From Calothrix membranacea FACHB-236 (GTDB lineage Bacteria; Cyanobacteriota; Cyanobacteriia; Cyanobacteriales; Nostocaceae), in assembly GCF_014696315.1 (NCBI RefSeq), contig NZ_JACJPX010000012.1, positions 1 to 64,000 of the forward strand: a DNA stretch of 64,000 nt. The letters run 5' to 3'. The first letter of the stretch is position 1, and each line of letters opens with the position of its first letter. The notes under the pieces are model-generated. The model saw only the letters and a program-made list of their open reading frames with translations, searched no databases and was not told where the DNA came from. This document shows positions 17,665 to 25,851 of this stretch, piece by piece. The position numbers and the translations under genes were made by a program.

Positions 17665-20157
17665 TAGGTAAATATTTTTTAAGCTTTATCTACTTTTCTA
17701 TATTATCTATGTTCTGAGAAATGGGGGTAAAGGCAGAGCCAGCGATCGCTAATGTAGAAATTCCCCACCACAAATAGTTGAAAAGGTACAGAGTCCTACC
17801 GCTTAACTATATCTTTTGATATATTTGACAGCCAGATAGGGGAAAATGCCTCATCGGAATTTTTTGCAATGTGATTGAATATACGTCTAAAGTGCGATCG
17901 CAATCCCAACAGCAAGTTTTTTGATTAACCCGGAAATTAAATGCGATCGCACCCAGCAAAAAAAGAGACTCAATAAGATAGGGACAACCCTAAATTATCA
18001 ATTCTTGCCTGTCAAGGTAAATTTTAAAGGGTTGCCATGAGTATTTTTCCATCTCTATCTACAAGTTCTGCTTTATACCAAAATACAGTTCAGTTAACAA
18101 AATTAATTGATAACAAAACCAAAAAACTAATACCGCAAGGCGGAATTCAAAATTCAAAATTCGTCTTCTCCCAAAGGGAGAGGCTACGCCAAGGAAAGTT
18201 TGCTCAAGTCGAGAAACCTGCCCACGCAACTTTCCGCAAAATTCACCCATTATGACAGAGTAAGCGTTTTGTTGATTTTGTAGACGCAAAGCGGTGAGCC
18301 AGCGCGGTCTTGTGGGTTCTCCCATGAGCGACTGCGCTCGCGTAGCGTATCCGAAGGATTCACCCATTCGCGTTAGCGTCTCTGAAAGAGAAGGGCTTCC
18401 CGTAGGGTATAGTCTGTTTATTTATGCCGTGCTGTACTAGTTACTCAACAGAAAACAGAACAATAATTTTGGAGGGGGTTTGGGGGACGCAACCGTCACC
18501 CAATCGGGGGTTTGGGGGAGAATCCCCCAATTGAGAGAGCTTTTTTAATAAGTGACAAATCAATCGCTAATGAACTTAACCGAACCGTATTGCTTTATAC
18601 CAAGCAAATATTAACTAAAGCCAAATCAAGCACGCAGATAGAGCACTATATCTATTTGTCCCTACAATAAGCCCTACAACTACTATTAATTACTAATTTT
18701 TTTAACTTTTGTAGTTCCGATGACAAACAAAAATGTAAGATTTTTAGGCAATATTGAAACAATATTTTCGTTCATAATAGCTCATAATCAGGCAAATCCA
18801 TCATTTATATGGATTTCTCCAATATCAATAAATATTGATATTTGTGTTTACTGTTCTATATCTCATTAGATAATTTAATAAATCAAATAGCATTTTTATA
18901 TATCATTGCTCTCTTCAAAGATATTTTTTGCGATATAAAAGTTAATCCTAAATATTTACTTTTTAATTTCAGTGCTGTCGATACACAACATCAACTGCTA
19001 AATACTTTTGCGTAAGCAGGTTACAACGCATCAATACAATAGTACAACCTCTTCAGATGCAGCTACAGTTGAATAAATCCAAGATTAATTAAATAGCTTC
19101 ATAGTTTGGTTAAACAAACTCTACGTTAAAGATTAAAACAAGATTAACCTCAATCGCTTTCTTGAGAAGCCAGCCTATATAAAAAATGCCTGCGGGAAAT
19201 GAAAAATAATATTACAACCCTAGTACTCTAAATTCTCTAGCTTCCTTAGCTTTTGTCAGCAAAAAGTTAGGATGCAAAGTAAAAAAATAAGTGCATTAAT
19301 AAATTGATAAAGCTTAAGATCCCCTTTACAGAAGCATAAACAAATTTTCTCTTCAGTATAGGTTCCTATAACCCAGCTGTATTCTGCTTTTCTTCGATAA
19401 TTCTGAAAACACAAATTTAACTATATTTCTATCTAGCGATATTAACTGTTTGATAAATTCATCAATGAGCAGAAATGAATGTCTACTATATACTTCTGGA
19501 TGAGATTTATGCGAAAATAGCTATTCCTACAAGTTTTCTGTTTTAATTATTGATTAATAAGTTGATTAACAAGCGATCGCATCCGACCTAGAAGTTATAA
19601 CTCACAATCGCCAATAACAAAGTTGATTCAGATGACAAGCAATTTTTACAATTTGTTATCTCTAATAAAAAATCCTAATTTACATAAAAAATTAAGAATC
19701 TTGTTGGACAAAACATAGAACTAAATATTATTCTAGTAGCGTGTTTTAAAAATTACTCTCTAGCAAAATAAGTTTTATAACGCGAGGTAATTTTACGGAA
19801 TCACAAAAAACGCAAGTGTAGGCTTATAGGTTGCCTGCTTAAATACTCAAGATAGCTGCTGTCTGACTTGAGGGTTTACCCATGTAAGCCACTAATGTAG
19901 TGGGCTTTGTCTCAATCCCAAAAATCAACTTTCTGAAAGTATCAAAGCTGTAGATGCATTTCCCCTAAAGGATAACTAGCGACTCAGCTGCTTCTAAAAG
20001 GAGTGGGACAGAGGGCGCAGTAGTATCTCCAGCAAGGGTGGTATAGTCACAACAGGGTGCTGAGAAAAACCTGGGATTTTTCACTAGCAACCTGTAACTA
20101 TAAATACCATAACTGTGATATTTCTATTTCTGTGAGCCGTAACAAGGAAATAAAACA
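17665..20157. other. 2.5-kb gene-poor, repeat-rich region upstream of the accessory cluster
   Basis: No convincing gene was found on either strand. From 17700 to 18550 it carries HIP1 sites and GC-rich dispersed repeats (for example about 18165-18420, and a ggggtttggggg block at 18474-18535). From about 18550 to 19800 it is AT-rich with no long frame. A weak hairpin (aagccacta...tagtgggctt) sits at 19886-19907, and a longer one, listed separately, near the first cluster gene. A 72-codon frame at 18037-18255 is made largely of repeat sequence and is not called. Confidence 0.6.
20052..20095 (+). promoter_or_regulatory. Long leader hairpin upstream of the first cluster gene
   Basis: An imperfect stem-loop: acagg...cctgt, then tgct...agca, then gaaaaa...tttttc, enclosing a 7-nt loop (cctggga). 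It ends 62 nt before the ATG of the DJ-1-like gene, within the expected leader. It could be an attenuation or stabilising structure. There is no T-run directly after it, so it is not a plain terminator. Confidence 0.5.
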
Positions 20158-21024
20158 ATGACAAAAAATGTTCTCTTTATCGTGTCAGAGTGGGGCTACT
20201 GGGGCGAGGAACTCATTGGGCCATTAGAGGCTTGTGATGCTGCTGGATATAACATCACCTTTGTCACCCCCAACGGCAAAAAACCAACGCCACTATCTGT
20301 AAGTTGTGCGCCTGGTTATATCGATCCCCCATTAGGACGTGGTGTTACCTCTGAAGAAATGGGAGCAAAGACCACCCGCGTTCATGAGTCAGACAGACTT
20401 GACAGCCCTAAGAGTTTAGCGGATTGGTTTCCTTTAAGAGCTTATCCTAGCTCTCCTACATATCTCAGAGATATGGAAGCCTACTACCAAAAAATCGACA
20501 AAATTATTGCGGAAGAACTAGTCAATTACGACGCGATGGTCATCGTTGGTGGTAGTGGTGCGCTAATTGATTTAGCTAATAATTCCCGTTTACACGAACT
20601 CATCCTTGGCTTTGTCAAACTCAACAAACCTATTGCGGCTGAGTGTTATGGAGTTACCTGTCTGGCATTTGCTAGAGACTTCCGCGAGAAGAAGAGCTTG
20701 ATTTGGGGCAAGCACGTTACTGGGCACCCAATTGATTATGACTACCTAGACGGTACCGGATTTGAAGGGCCTCACGCCATTGATGGCTCCAAAAAGGGAT
20801 TTGGCGACGGCTACATTAACTTTGGCCCTCCATTCTACCCTCTAGAATTCATTCTTCGTGACGCTGTTGGCCCCGATGGAGCCTTTATTGGTAACGTTGG
20901 TCACCAAACTTCCGTTTTAGTCGATTATCCTTTCATTACCAGTCGTTCTACAGCTTCTTCTGTTGAGTGCGGTCGGATATTAGTAGAAGTCCTAGAGAAA
21001 GGACTTACCCGTTATGGATGGTAA
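20158..21024 (+). CDS. DJ-1/PfpI superfamily protein (class I glutamine amidotransferase-like fold)
   Basis: The 288-residue product has the DJ-1/PfpI core: a strand VLFIVSEWGYWGEEL with an early Glu (E17/E18), then YDAMVIVGGSGALIDL and the nucleophile elbow AAECYGVTCLAF (Cys163). The family includes glyoxalase III/Hsp31-type enzymes and hydratases acting on reactive carbonyls, but reactions vary. It is longer than PfpI (~170-190 residues), closer to Hsp31-like proteins, with an insert around residues 45-100. Start chosen at the ATG at 20158, preceded by AAGGAAATAAAACA. It is the first gene of a long plus-strand run, 67 bp ahead of the ThDP enzyme, so an operon is likely. A second, shorter DJ-1 protein lies at 53723. 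Confidence 0.87.
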   Translation: MTKNVLFIVSEWGYWGEELIGPLEACDAAGYNITFVTPNGKKPTPLSVSCAPGYIDPPLGRGVTSEEMGAKTTRVHESDRLDSPKSLADWFPLRAYPSSPTYLRDMEAYYQKIDKIIAEELVNYDAMVIVGGSGALIDLANNSRLHELILGFVKLNKPIAAECYGVTCLAFARDFREKKSLIWGKHVTGHPIDYDYLDGTGFEGPHAIDGSKKGFGDGYINFGPPFYPLEFILRDAVGPDGAFIGNVGHQTSVLVDYPFITSRSTASSVECGRILVEVLEKGLTRYGW

Positions 21025-21091
21025 TCCTGATTAGTCTTTGCTAGTAAAACAAGACCAATCAATGACCTAAGCACTAATAACGACAGAATCC

Positions 21092-22798
21092 ATGACTCAA
21101 AAAACTGGTCGTTTTGCCATTCTTGAGCAATTTCTCGCAGATGGCATCCATTATATGTTTGGTAACCCTGGTACAGTAGAACAGGGTTTTTTGGATGCCT
21201 TGTGGGAATATCCAGATCTCAAGTACATTCTGACTTTGCAAGAAACCGTCGCTGTGATGACAGCCGATGGTTACGCTCGAGCTACCAAAAAGCCAGCATT
21301 AGTCCAAATTCATAGTGGCGTTGGTTTAGGGAATGCGATCGGCGCACTCTATCAGGCTATGCGTGGTCACGCCCCTTTGGTAGTCATTGGCGGAGATGCG
21401 GGCATCAAATATACAGCAATGGATGCTCAAATGGCAGCGGATTTGGTCGGTATGGCCAAACCCGTTACTAAATGGGCAGCCACAGTCAATGAGCCTTCTT
21501 CGTTGCTGAGAATGCTCCGCCGAGCCATTAAGATTGCCTCTACACCACCGATGGGGCCGGTTTATCTCTGCCTTCCTCAAGATATTTTGGATGCGCCTAT
21601 AGTAGAGCCAATCATACCAACCTTAACTCCCTCTACTCGTGTAGTACCAGACGATGAGACTGTTAAAGCAGTAGCCAAGACTTTAGTAGCTGCCAAAAAA
21701 CCAATGATTTTTGTTGGTGATGGAGTTGCTTATTCTGGGGCCCAAGCAGAGTTAACCAAAGTTGCTGAACTTCTAGGGGCAGAGGTTTGGGATGTAGACT
21801 CTGGAGAAATCAACATCAGCTATGCTCACCCTCTATATCAAGGGGCGACAGGGCATATGTTCGGCTCTAGTAGTCTGCCAATTACCACCAAAGGAGATGT
21901 CAATCTAGTTTGTGGCACTTATATGGTGCCAGAGGTCTTTCCAGAACTAGGAAATATATTTGCTCCTGGCGCAAAGGTGATTCATATTGATTTGAACGCC
22001 TATGAAATTGCCAAGAATCACCCAGTAGATGTAGGGATTGTTAGCGATCCCAAACTGACACTGGCTAAACTAGCAGATGCGATCAAAGACATCATTACTG
22101 CACAAGAGCAAAGCGCAGCACAAACCAGAGCCGCAGAGATTGGTAAGGCCAAAACAGACAAGATTGCTGCAGCTAAGGCAGCCGATCAAGCTGTCAGAGA
22201 CTCAGTTCCTCTGCATTTCTCTCGGTTTATGGAAGAGCTTGCACCTCTGTTACCAGAAGATGCAATCTTCTTTGATGAAGCCTTAACCTCTTCACCCAAT
22301 ATTGTCAGATATAAACCACCCAGTAAGCCAGATCATTATTTTCTTACCCGTGGAGGTTCTCTAGGGGTAGGTATTCCTGGGGCAATTGGTGCTAAGTTAG
22401 CTAATCCTGACAAGAAAGTGATTGGCTTTACAGGTGACGGCGGTGGTATGTATACCATTCAAGCTCTCTGGACAGCAGCTCGCCACAATGTAGATGCCAT
22501 ATTCATCATTTGCAATAACCGTTCTTACAAGCTATTGCAATTGAATATCCAAGCTTACTGGCAAGAACAAAGTGTACCCAAGCATGACTTTCCCATAAGT
22601 TTTGACTTGTCTAAGCCAGTGTTGCGCTTTGATGAAATGGCCCGTTCAATGGGGGTTGAAGCAGTCCGAGTCGAGAAGCCAGAAGAAATTGCCCCAGCAA
22701 TTAAGCAGGCATTAGCACACAATGGCCCTTTCCTCATCGATGTTGTCTTAGAGGGTGATGTTCGCCCAGACATGATTGGGATTCGGTGTGGTCAATAA
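21092..22798 (+). CDS. Thiamine-diphosphate enzyme, benzoylformate decarboxylase/acetolactate synthase-like
   Basis: A 568-residue ThDP enzyme of the pyruvate decarboxylase/benzoylformate decarboxylase/ALS superfamily. The N-terminal pyrimidine domain has GNPGTVE and the catalytic Glu in LQETVAVMTADGYARA (E51). The central domain resembles a DHS fold. The C-terminal PP domain has GDGGGMYTIQALWTAARH and CNNRSYKLL (the GDG-x(n)-NN motif). Both ThDP sites look intact, so it is probably active on a 2-oxo acid. No regulatory subunit gene is adjacent, arguing against a biosynthetic ALS. The first-domain motif pattern is nearer benzoylformate decarboxylase. It may decarboxylate or ligate a 2-oxo acid, aromatic or aliphatic (inference). 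Confidence 0.9.
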   Translation: MTQKTGRFAILEQFLADGIHYMFGNPGTVEQGFLDALWEYPDLKYILTLQETVAVMTADGYARATKKPALVQIHSGVGLGNAIGALYQAMRGHAPLVVIGGDAGIKYTAMDAQMAADLVGMAKPVTKWAATVNEPSSLLRMLRRAIKIASTPPMGPVYLCLPQDILDAPIVEPIIPTLTPSTRVVPDDETVKAVAKTLVAAKKPMIFVGDGVAYSGAQAELTKVAELLGAEVWDVDSGEINISYAHPLYQGATGHMFGSSSLPITTKGDVNLVCGTYMVPEVFPELGNIFAPGAKVIHIDLNAYEIAKNHPVDVGIVSDPKLTLAKLADAIKDIITAQEQSAAQTRAAEIGKAKTDKIAAAKAADQAVRDSVPLHFSRFMEELAPLLPEDAIFFDEALTSSPNIVRYKPPSKPDHYFLTRGGSLGVGIPGAIGAKLANPDKKVIGFTGDGGGMYTIQALWTAARHNVDAIFIICNNRSYKLLQLNIQAYWQEQSVPKHDFPISFDLSKPVLRFDEMARSMGVEAVRVEKPEEIAPAIKQALAHNGPFLIDVVLEGDVRPDMIGIRCGQ

Positions 22799-22854
22799 AA
22801 GGAGCTAGGGGATAAGGGAGCAGAGGAAGCAGAGGCGCAGAGGAGAAATCAAAT

Positions 22855-22890
22855 ATGCCCAATGCCCCATGCCCCATGCCCCATGCCCCA
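22855..22890 (+). repeat. STRR tract, atgcccc heptamer
   Basis: About five tandem copies of the heptamer atgcccc/atgccca lie between the ThDP gene and the first SnoaL-like gene. This is a short tandem repeat typical of heterocystous cyanobacteria. Confidence 0.85.
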
Positions 22891-22930
22891 TTTACGATTT
22901 TGAATCTAGTTTCATAAGGATGCCTTAAGT

Positions 22931-23317
22931 ATGAGTACTACTACTACACCAGGTCACCAGTTCTTCGATGAACACATGAAGTACATCGTCGCCAAAGATG
23001 TAGTTGGTATGGTGACCAATACCTATACAGAAGACGCGATTTTGTATAATGCTTTTCCTTTTTTAGATACGCCACCCCCAAATGTAATTCAGGGGAGAGA
23101 AGCATTAATCAAAGCTTTTGAAGGTTACTTAGAGTATCAAGGTGAAATTCAAGTTGATTCTTTATACAACTTTTTAGAAACTGATGACGTAATTTCCTTC
23201 CAAGCAACAATTACTTCCCCTAAAACAGGTAAGTGGGCAGTAGGTGATGTATGGGTGCTCAAAGATGGCAAGGTGTCTCGTCACTTTGGTTTTGCTCATA
23301 GGCTAGGAGATGCCTAA
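22931..23317 (+). CDS. SnoaL/NTF2-like protein 1
   Basis: The 128-residue product has the cone-shaped NTF2-like/SnoaL signature: an N-terminal helix (FFDEHMKYIVAKDVVGMV), then YTEDAILYN, an alpha helix with IQGREALIKAFEGYL, and C-terminal strands ending GDVWVLKDGKVSRHFGFAHR. Such proteins are small enzymes (isomerases, cyclases, dehydratases) or binding proteins, and the reaction cannot be read here. It most resembles the fourth SnoaL gene (24598). AAGGA precedes the ATG. Its last 48 bp are duplicated just downstream. Confidence 0.85.
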   Translation: MSTTTTPGHQFFDEHMKYIVAKDVVGMVTNTYTEDAILYNAFPFLDTPPPNVIQGREALIKAFEGYLEYQGEIQVDSLYNFLETDDVISFQATITSPKTGKWAVGDVWVLKDGKVSRHFGFAHRLGDA

Positions 23318-23334
23318 TAACAATCTGGGCTGGT

Positions 23335-23382
23335 AAGGTGTCTCGTCACTTTGATTTTGCTTATAGGCTAGGAGATGCTTAA
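23335..23382 (+). repeat. Partial tandem copy of the 3' end of SnoaL-like gene 1
   Basis: The 48 bp at 23335-23382 match the last 48 bp of the preceding gene (23270-23317) with three C/T or G/A differences, including a preserved stop codon. It is a truncated duplication left in the spacer, not a gene. Confidence 0.9.
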
Positions 23383-23408
23383 CAACTGTTGAACTAAGGA
23401 GATAAATA

Positions 23409-23852
23409 ATGGCTGAGTCAGGGGTTTTAACTGAATCAGAACTCAAAGAATTCGCAGTTGATTGGTATAAAAAACTAGACGTTCACGCTCCCGCGGACGA
23501 GTATGCTCCTCTGTTAGCAGCAGATGTGGAATTAAGGTTTCCCGAAGCCACAGTCAAAGGTGTTGCAGGATTTAATGATTGGTATTTTTCCGCAATCAAC
23601 TCTTACTTCGATGAAGTTCACATAGTCAAACAAGTTAAATTAACCTCATCGACACCAGAACAATCAGAAGTCAAGGTAGTTGTGAAATGGGAAGCCAGTT
23701 TATGGAAGCCACCAGCAGCCACCAGCGAACGGGTTGTTTTAGATGCTTATCAAACCTGGATAGTCAAGCGATCGCCACAAACTAATCAACCAGTTATTGC
23801 ACTTTACATTGTTGATGAATTCCAGTACTACGAGGGTTCGTTTAAGTTGTAG
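23409..23852 (+). CDS. SnoaL/NTF2-like protein 2 (tandem paralogue)
   Basis: The 147-residue product with an NTF2-like layout: LKEFAVDWYKKLDVHAPADEY helix, LRFPEATVKGVAGFNDWY, then alternating strands (VKVVVKWEAS; VVLDAYQTWIVKR). It is about 70% identical by eye to the next gene, so the pair arose by tandem duplication. AAGGAGA before the ATG is a good ribosome-binding site. Function unknown. The family includes ring-closing and isomerising enzymes as well as non-catalytic ligand-binding proteins. Confidence 0.85.
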   Translation: MAESGVLTESELKEFAVDWYKKLDVHAPADEYAPLLAADVELRFPEATVKGVAGFNDWYFSAINSYFDEVHIVKQVKLTSSTPEQSEVKVVVKWEASLWKPPAATSERVVLDAYQTWIVKRSPQTNQPVIALYIVDEFQYYEGSFKL

Positions 23853-23934
23853 AGTCAATGTGTTGGTGAAATCCGCTTTCTGTAGAACTATCCAGGATTT
23901 TGAATAATTAACTGTTCAATAAAGGAAATAAATC

Positions 23935-24378
23935 ATGAGTGAGCTAGCACCACTGACTCAACCAGAAATTCTAGAATTTGCAAAAGCTTGGTATAGAAAA
24001 CTAGACATTCACGTTCCGGTGGAAGAATATGCTCCCTTGTTAGCATCAGACGTGGAATTGAGGTTTCCTGAAGCTACAGTTAAAGGCTTTGAAGGATATA
24101 GCGGTTGGTACGATCGCGTCATCAATATTTTCTTTGATGAAGTTCATACTGTCAAAGAAGTAACAGTAAAATCCTCCACACCCGAAAAAGCAGAAGTACA
24201 GGTTGTGGTGAAATGGGAAGCCAGTGTTTGGAAGGCTCCAGCCGCTAACAGCGAACGCATTGTTTTAGATGCTTATCAAACTTGGGAAGTCAAGCGATCG
24301 CCCGAAACTAATAAACCAGTTATCTCTGTTTATATAGTTGATGAACTCAAATACTACGAGGGTTCAGCTACATTGTAA
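23935..24378 (+). CDS. SnoaL/NTF2-like protein 3 (tandem paralogue)
   Basis: A 147-residue near-copy of the preceding protein. Shared blocks include EYAPLLASDVELRFPEATVKG, VVKWEAS, SERIVLDAYQTW and VISVYIVDELKYYEGS. Start at the ATG at 23935, with AAAGGAAATAA upstream. The two copies differ mainly at the N-terminus and in the loop after FPEATVKG, where ligand selectivity of NTF2-like folds often lies (inference). A 15-bp inverted repeat follows the gene. Confidence 0.85.
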   Translation: MSELAPLTQPEILEFAKAWYRKLDIHVPVEEYAPLLASDVELRFPEATVKGFEGYSGWYDRVINIFFDEVHTVKEVTVKSSTPEKAEVQVVVKWEASVWKAPAANSERIVLDAYQTWEVKRSPETNKPVISVYIVDELKYYEGSATL

Positions 24379-24385
24379 ATAATAG

Positions 24386-24545
24386 AGAACTCTTAACAGA
24401 TAACTTGGAAAATAGAAGATGACATAGATAGATTTTTAGCAAAATAAATTGTCCCTGAGAGAATGGTAAAAATCTTATCTATCTCTGACTTTAAATGAAG
24501 AATAAAGCTGAAAATTTCCGCTTTTTCTTTTCTGTTAAGAGTTCT
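24386..24545. mobile_element. 160-bp fold-back (MITE-like) element between SnoaL genes 3 and 4
   Basis: Perfect 15-bp terminal inverted repeats (AGAACTCTTAACAGA at 24386-24400 and its complement at 24531-24545) bound a 160-bp AT-rich stretch. It has additional internal complementarity (atagatagattttta against taaaaatcttatctat). There is no coding capacity. No clear target duplication was found, so it may instead be an RNA stem inside the operon. Confidence 0.5.
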
Positions 24546-24597
24546 TTCCCCTAGTCTAAAAGGTTTGTGGAATCAAAATTTACGGAGAATTGAAAAT

Positions 24598-24990
24598 ATG
24601 GCCAAGCCTCCCGATACTGCTTTAGGAAGACTATACGAAGAACACATTCAATTAATCCTCAAGAAGGATATTGAAGCGTTATTAAATCAATATACTGATG
24701 ATGCAGTTCTCATTAGTAGCTTTGAAAAAGTTCCTAAATATTTTCGCGGACGCAAAGAACTAGAAGAACATTTTAAAGGTATTCTAGGAATTGAAGGGTT
24801 ACAAACAGATATCGCTTTTTGGGCAGAAACAGAAAATCCCCAAACCTTGATGATTGTTGAAGCAATTACTTTGCAAGCTGGGGGACAAGAAGCTAAGATG
24901 CGGTTTGCCGATAGCTGGGTTTTAAGAGATGGGAAAATAGCCATTCACTTTGCTGGGATGACACAATATCCTGATGGCACAGTAGCCTAA
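24598..24990 (+). CDS. SnoaL/NTF2-like protein 4
   Basis: The 130-residue NTF2-like product: YEEHIQLILKKDIEALLNQYTDDAVLIS, FRGRKELEEHFKGIL, then FADSWVLRDGKIAIHFAGMTQ. Its order of motifs mirrors SnoaL protein 1 (EEH...YTDDAVL...WVLRDGK), so proteins 1 and 4 form one sub-pair and proteins 2 and 3 another. I use the ATG at 24598, which follows GGAG at a normal distance. An in-frame GTG at 24565 would extend it by 11 residues. Function unknown. Confidence 0.83.
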   Translation: MAKPPDTALGRLYEEHIQLILKKDIEALLNQYTDDAVLISSFEKVPKYFRGRKELEEHFKGILGIEGLQTDIAFWAETENPQTLMIVEAITLQAGGQEAKMRFADSWVLRDGKIAIHFAGMTQYPDGTVA

Positions 24991-25009
24991 ACCAGTTGTA
25001 GAGTGATGA

Positions 25010-25107
25010 GTTCTAAGTGCTGAGTTAAATACCATCACAGCAGTTGTTAACCTATAAAGTAAATAATTGCTGATTAATTTATTGACTGATAACTCAGCAC
25101 TGAGAAC
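25010..25107. repeat. 98-bp inverted repeat between SnoaL 4 and the SDR gene
   Basis: An 18-bp inverted repeat with one mismatch (25010-25027 against 25090-25107) frames this spacer. The transcript could fold into a long hairpin between the two coding regions. Confidence 0.6.
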
Positions 25108-25128
25108 TGACTAACGATTAACATAATT

Positions 25129-25845
25129 ATGGATTTATCCAATCAAAAAATCGTCATAATTGGTGGGAGTTCGGGAATTGGGTTAGCAAGTGCAAAAGCA
25201 ATTGTAGCTGCAGGGGGAAATGTCGTAATTGCCAGTCGTTCAGAAGCCAAATTAAATGCTGCTCAAGCTGAAATTGGCGAACGAGTAGTTACCCATAGCG
25301 TAGACATAACAAATGAACAAGAAGTGCAAAAGTTATTTTCCACAGTAGGTAGTTTTGATGGTTTAGTCATCACTATTTCTGTGGAAGCGATGGGAGCATT
25401 TCTAGAATTAGATTCAAAAGTAGCCCGCCAGATATTTGAAAATAAATTTTGGGGGCACTATTATGCCGCTAAATATGGTGCAGCCCAACTAAAACCTAGT
25501 GGTTCTATCACCTTCTTTTCTGGTTATGCGTCGCAAAAACCAGTGCCTAATCTTTCTATCATGGCGGCTGTAAATGGAGCTTTAGAAGCATTAGCTCGTT
25601 CTTTAGCAGTAGAACTCAGTCCGATTCGAGTTAATGTTGTATCTCCTGGTTTAGTAGATACTCCAATTTATCAAGGAATGCCAACAGAACAACGTCAAAA
25701 CTACTTTAATTATGTAGCGAATTCTTTACCTGTAAAACGCATCGCGCAACCAGAAGATATTGCGGAGACAGTTCTATATTTAATCAAAAATAAGTTTACA
25801 ACAGGTGCAGTAGTTGATGTAGATGGTGGAGCGAGGTTAGTATAA
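25129..25845 (+). CDS. Short-chain dehydrogenase/reductase-like protein lacking the catalytic Tyr-Lys
   Basis: A 238-residue SDR fold with the nucleotide-binding GGSSGIGLA motif (residues 12-20) and a C-terminal RVNVVSPGLVDTP block. The usual NNAG motif is missing (LVITISVEAMGAF). The active-site YxxxK reads MAAVN (Met145, Asn149), so the standard hydride-transfer machinery is absent although the Ser131 region remains. Similar AAVNGALEAL variants occur in other SDR-fold proteins (family knowledge). It may be a binding or structural partner or use a different mechanism. The gene ends 6 bp before the CoxS-like gene, indicating tight coupling with that equally degenerate protein. Confidence 0.85.
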   Translation: MDLSNQKIVIIGGSSGIGLASAKAIVAAGGNVVIASRSEAKLNAAQAEIGERVVTHSVDITNEQEVQKLFSTVGSFDGLVITISVEAMGAFLELDSKVARQIFENKFWGHYYAAKYGAAQLKPSGSITFFSGYASQKPVPNLSIMAAVNGALEALARSLAVELSPIRVNVVSPGLVDTPIYQGMPTEQRQNYFNYVANSLPVKRIAQPEDIAETVLYLIKNKFTTGAVVDVDGGARLV

Positions 25846-25851
25846 GCAGCT

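Noticed and set aside
18037-18255. 72-codon frame in the gene-poor region
   Set aside because: Its 3' part is dispersed repeat sequence and there is no ribosome-binding site or recognisable motif.
20040-20110. Possible TPP riboswitch before the ThDP-enzyme operon (contains ctgaga and aacctg)
   Set aside because: The conserved second half (tctggataat...ccagcgaagg) and the P3 arm are missing; only short words match.
12993-22798. Scytonemin-type cluster (dehydrogenase plus ThDP enzyme)
   Set aside because: The dehydrogenase is GDH-like, is 7 kb away behind a terminator, and no scyC or tyrosinase-type genes are present.
22799-22930. Pseudogene remains between the ThDP and SnoaL genes
   Set aside because: The sequence is purine-rich and heptamer repeat without coding similarity.
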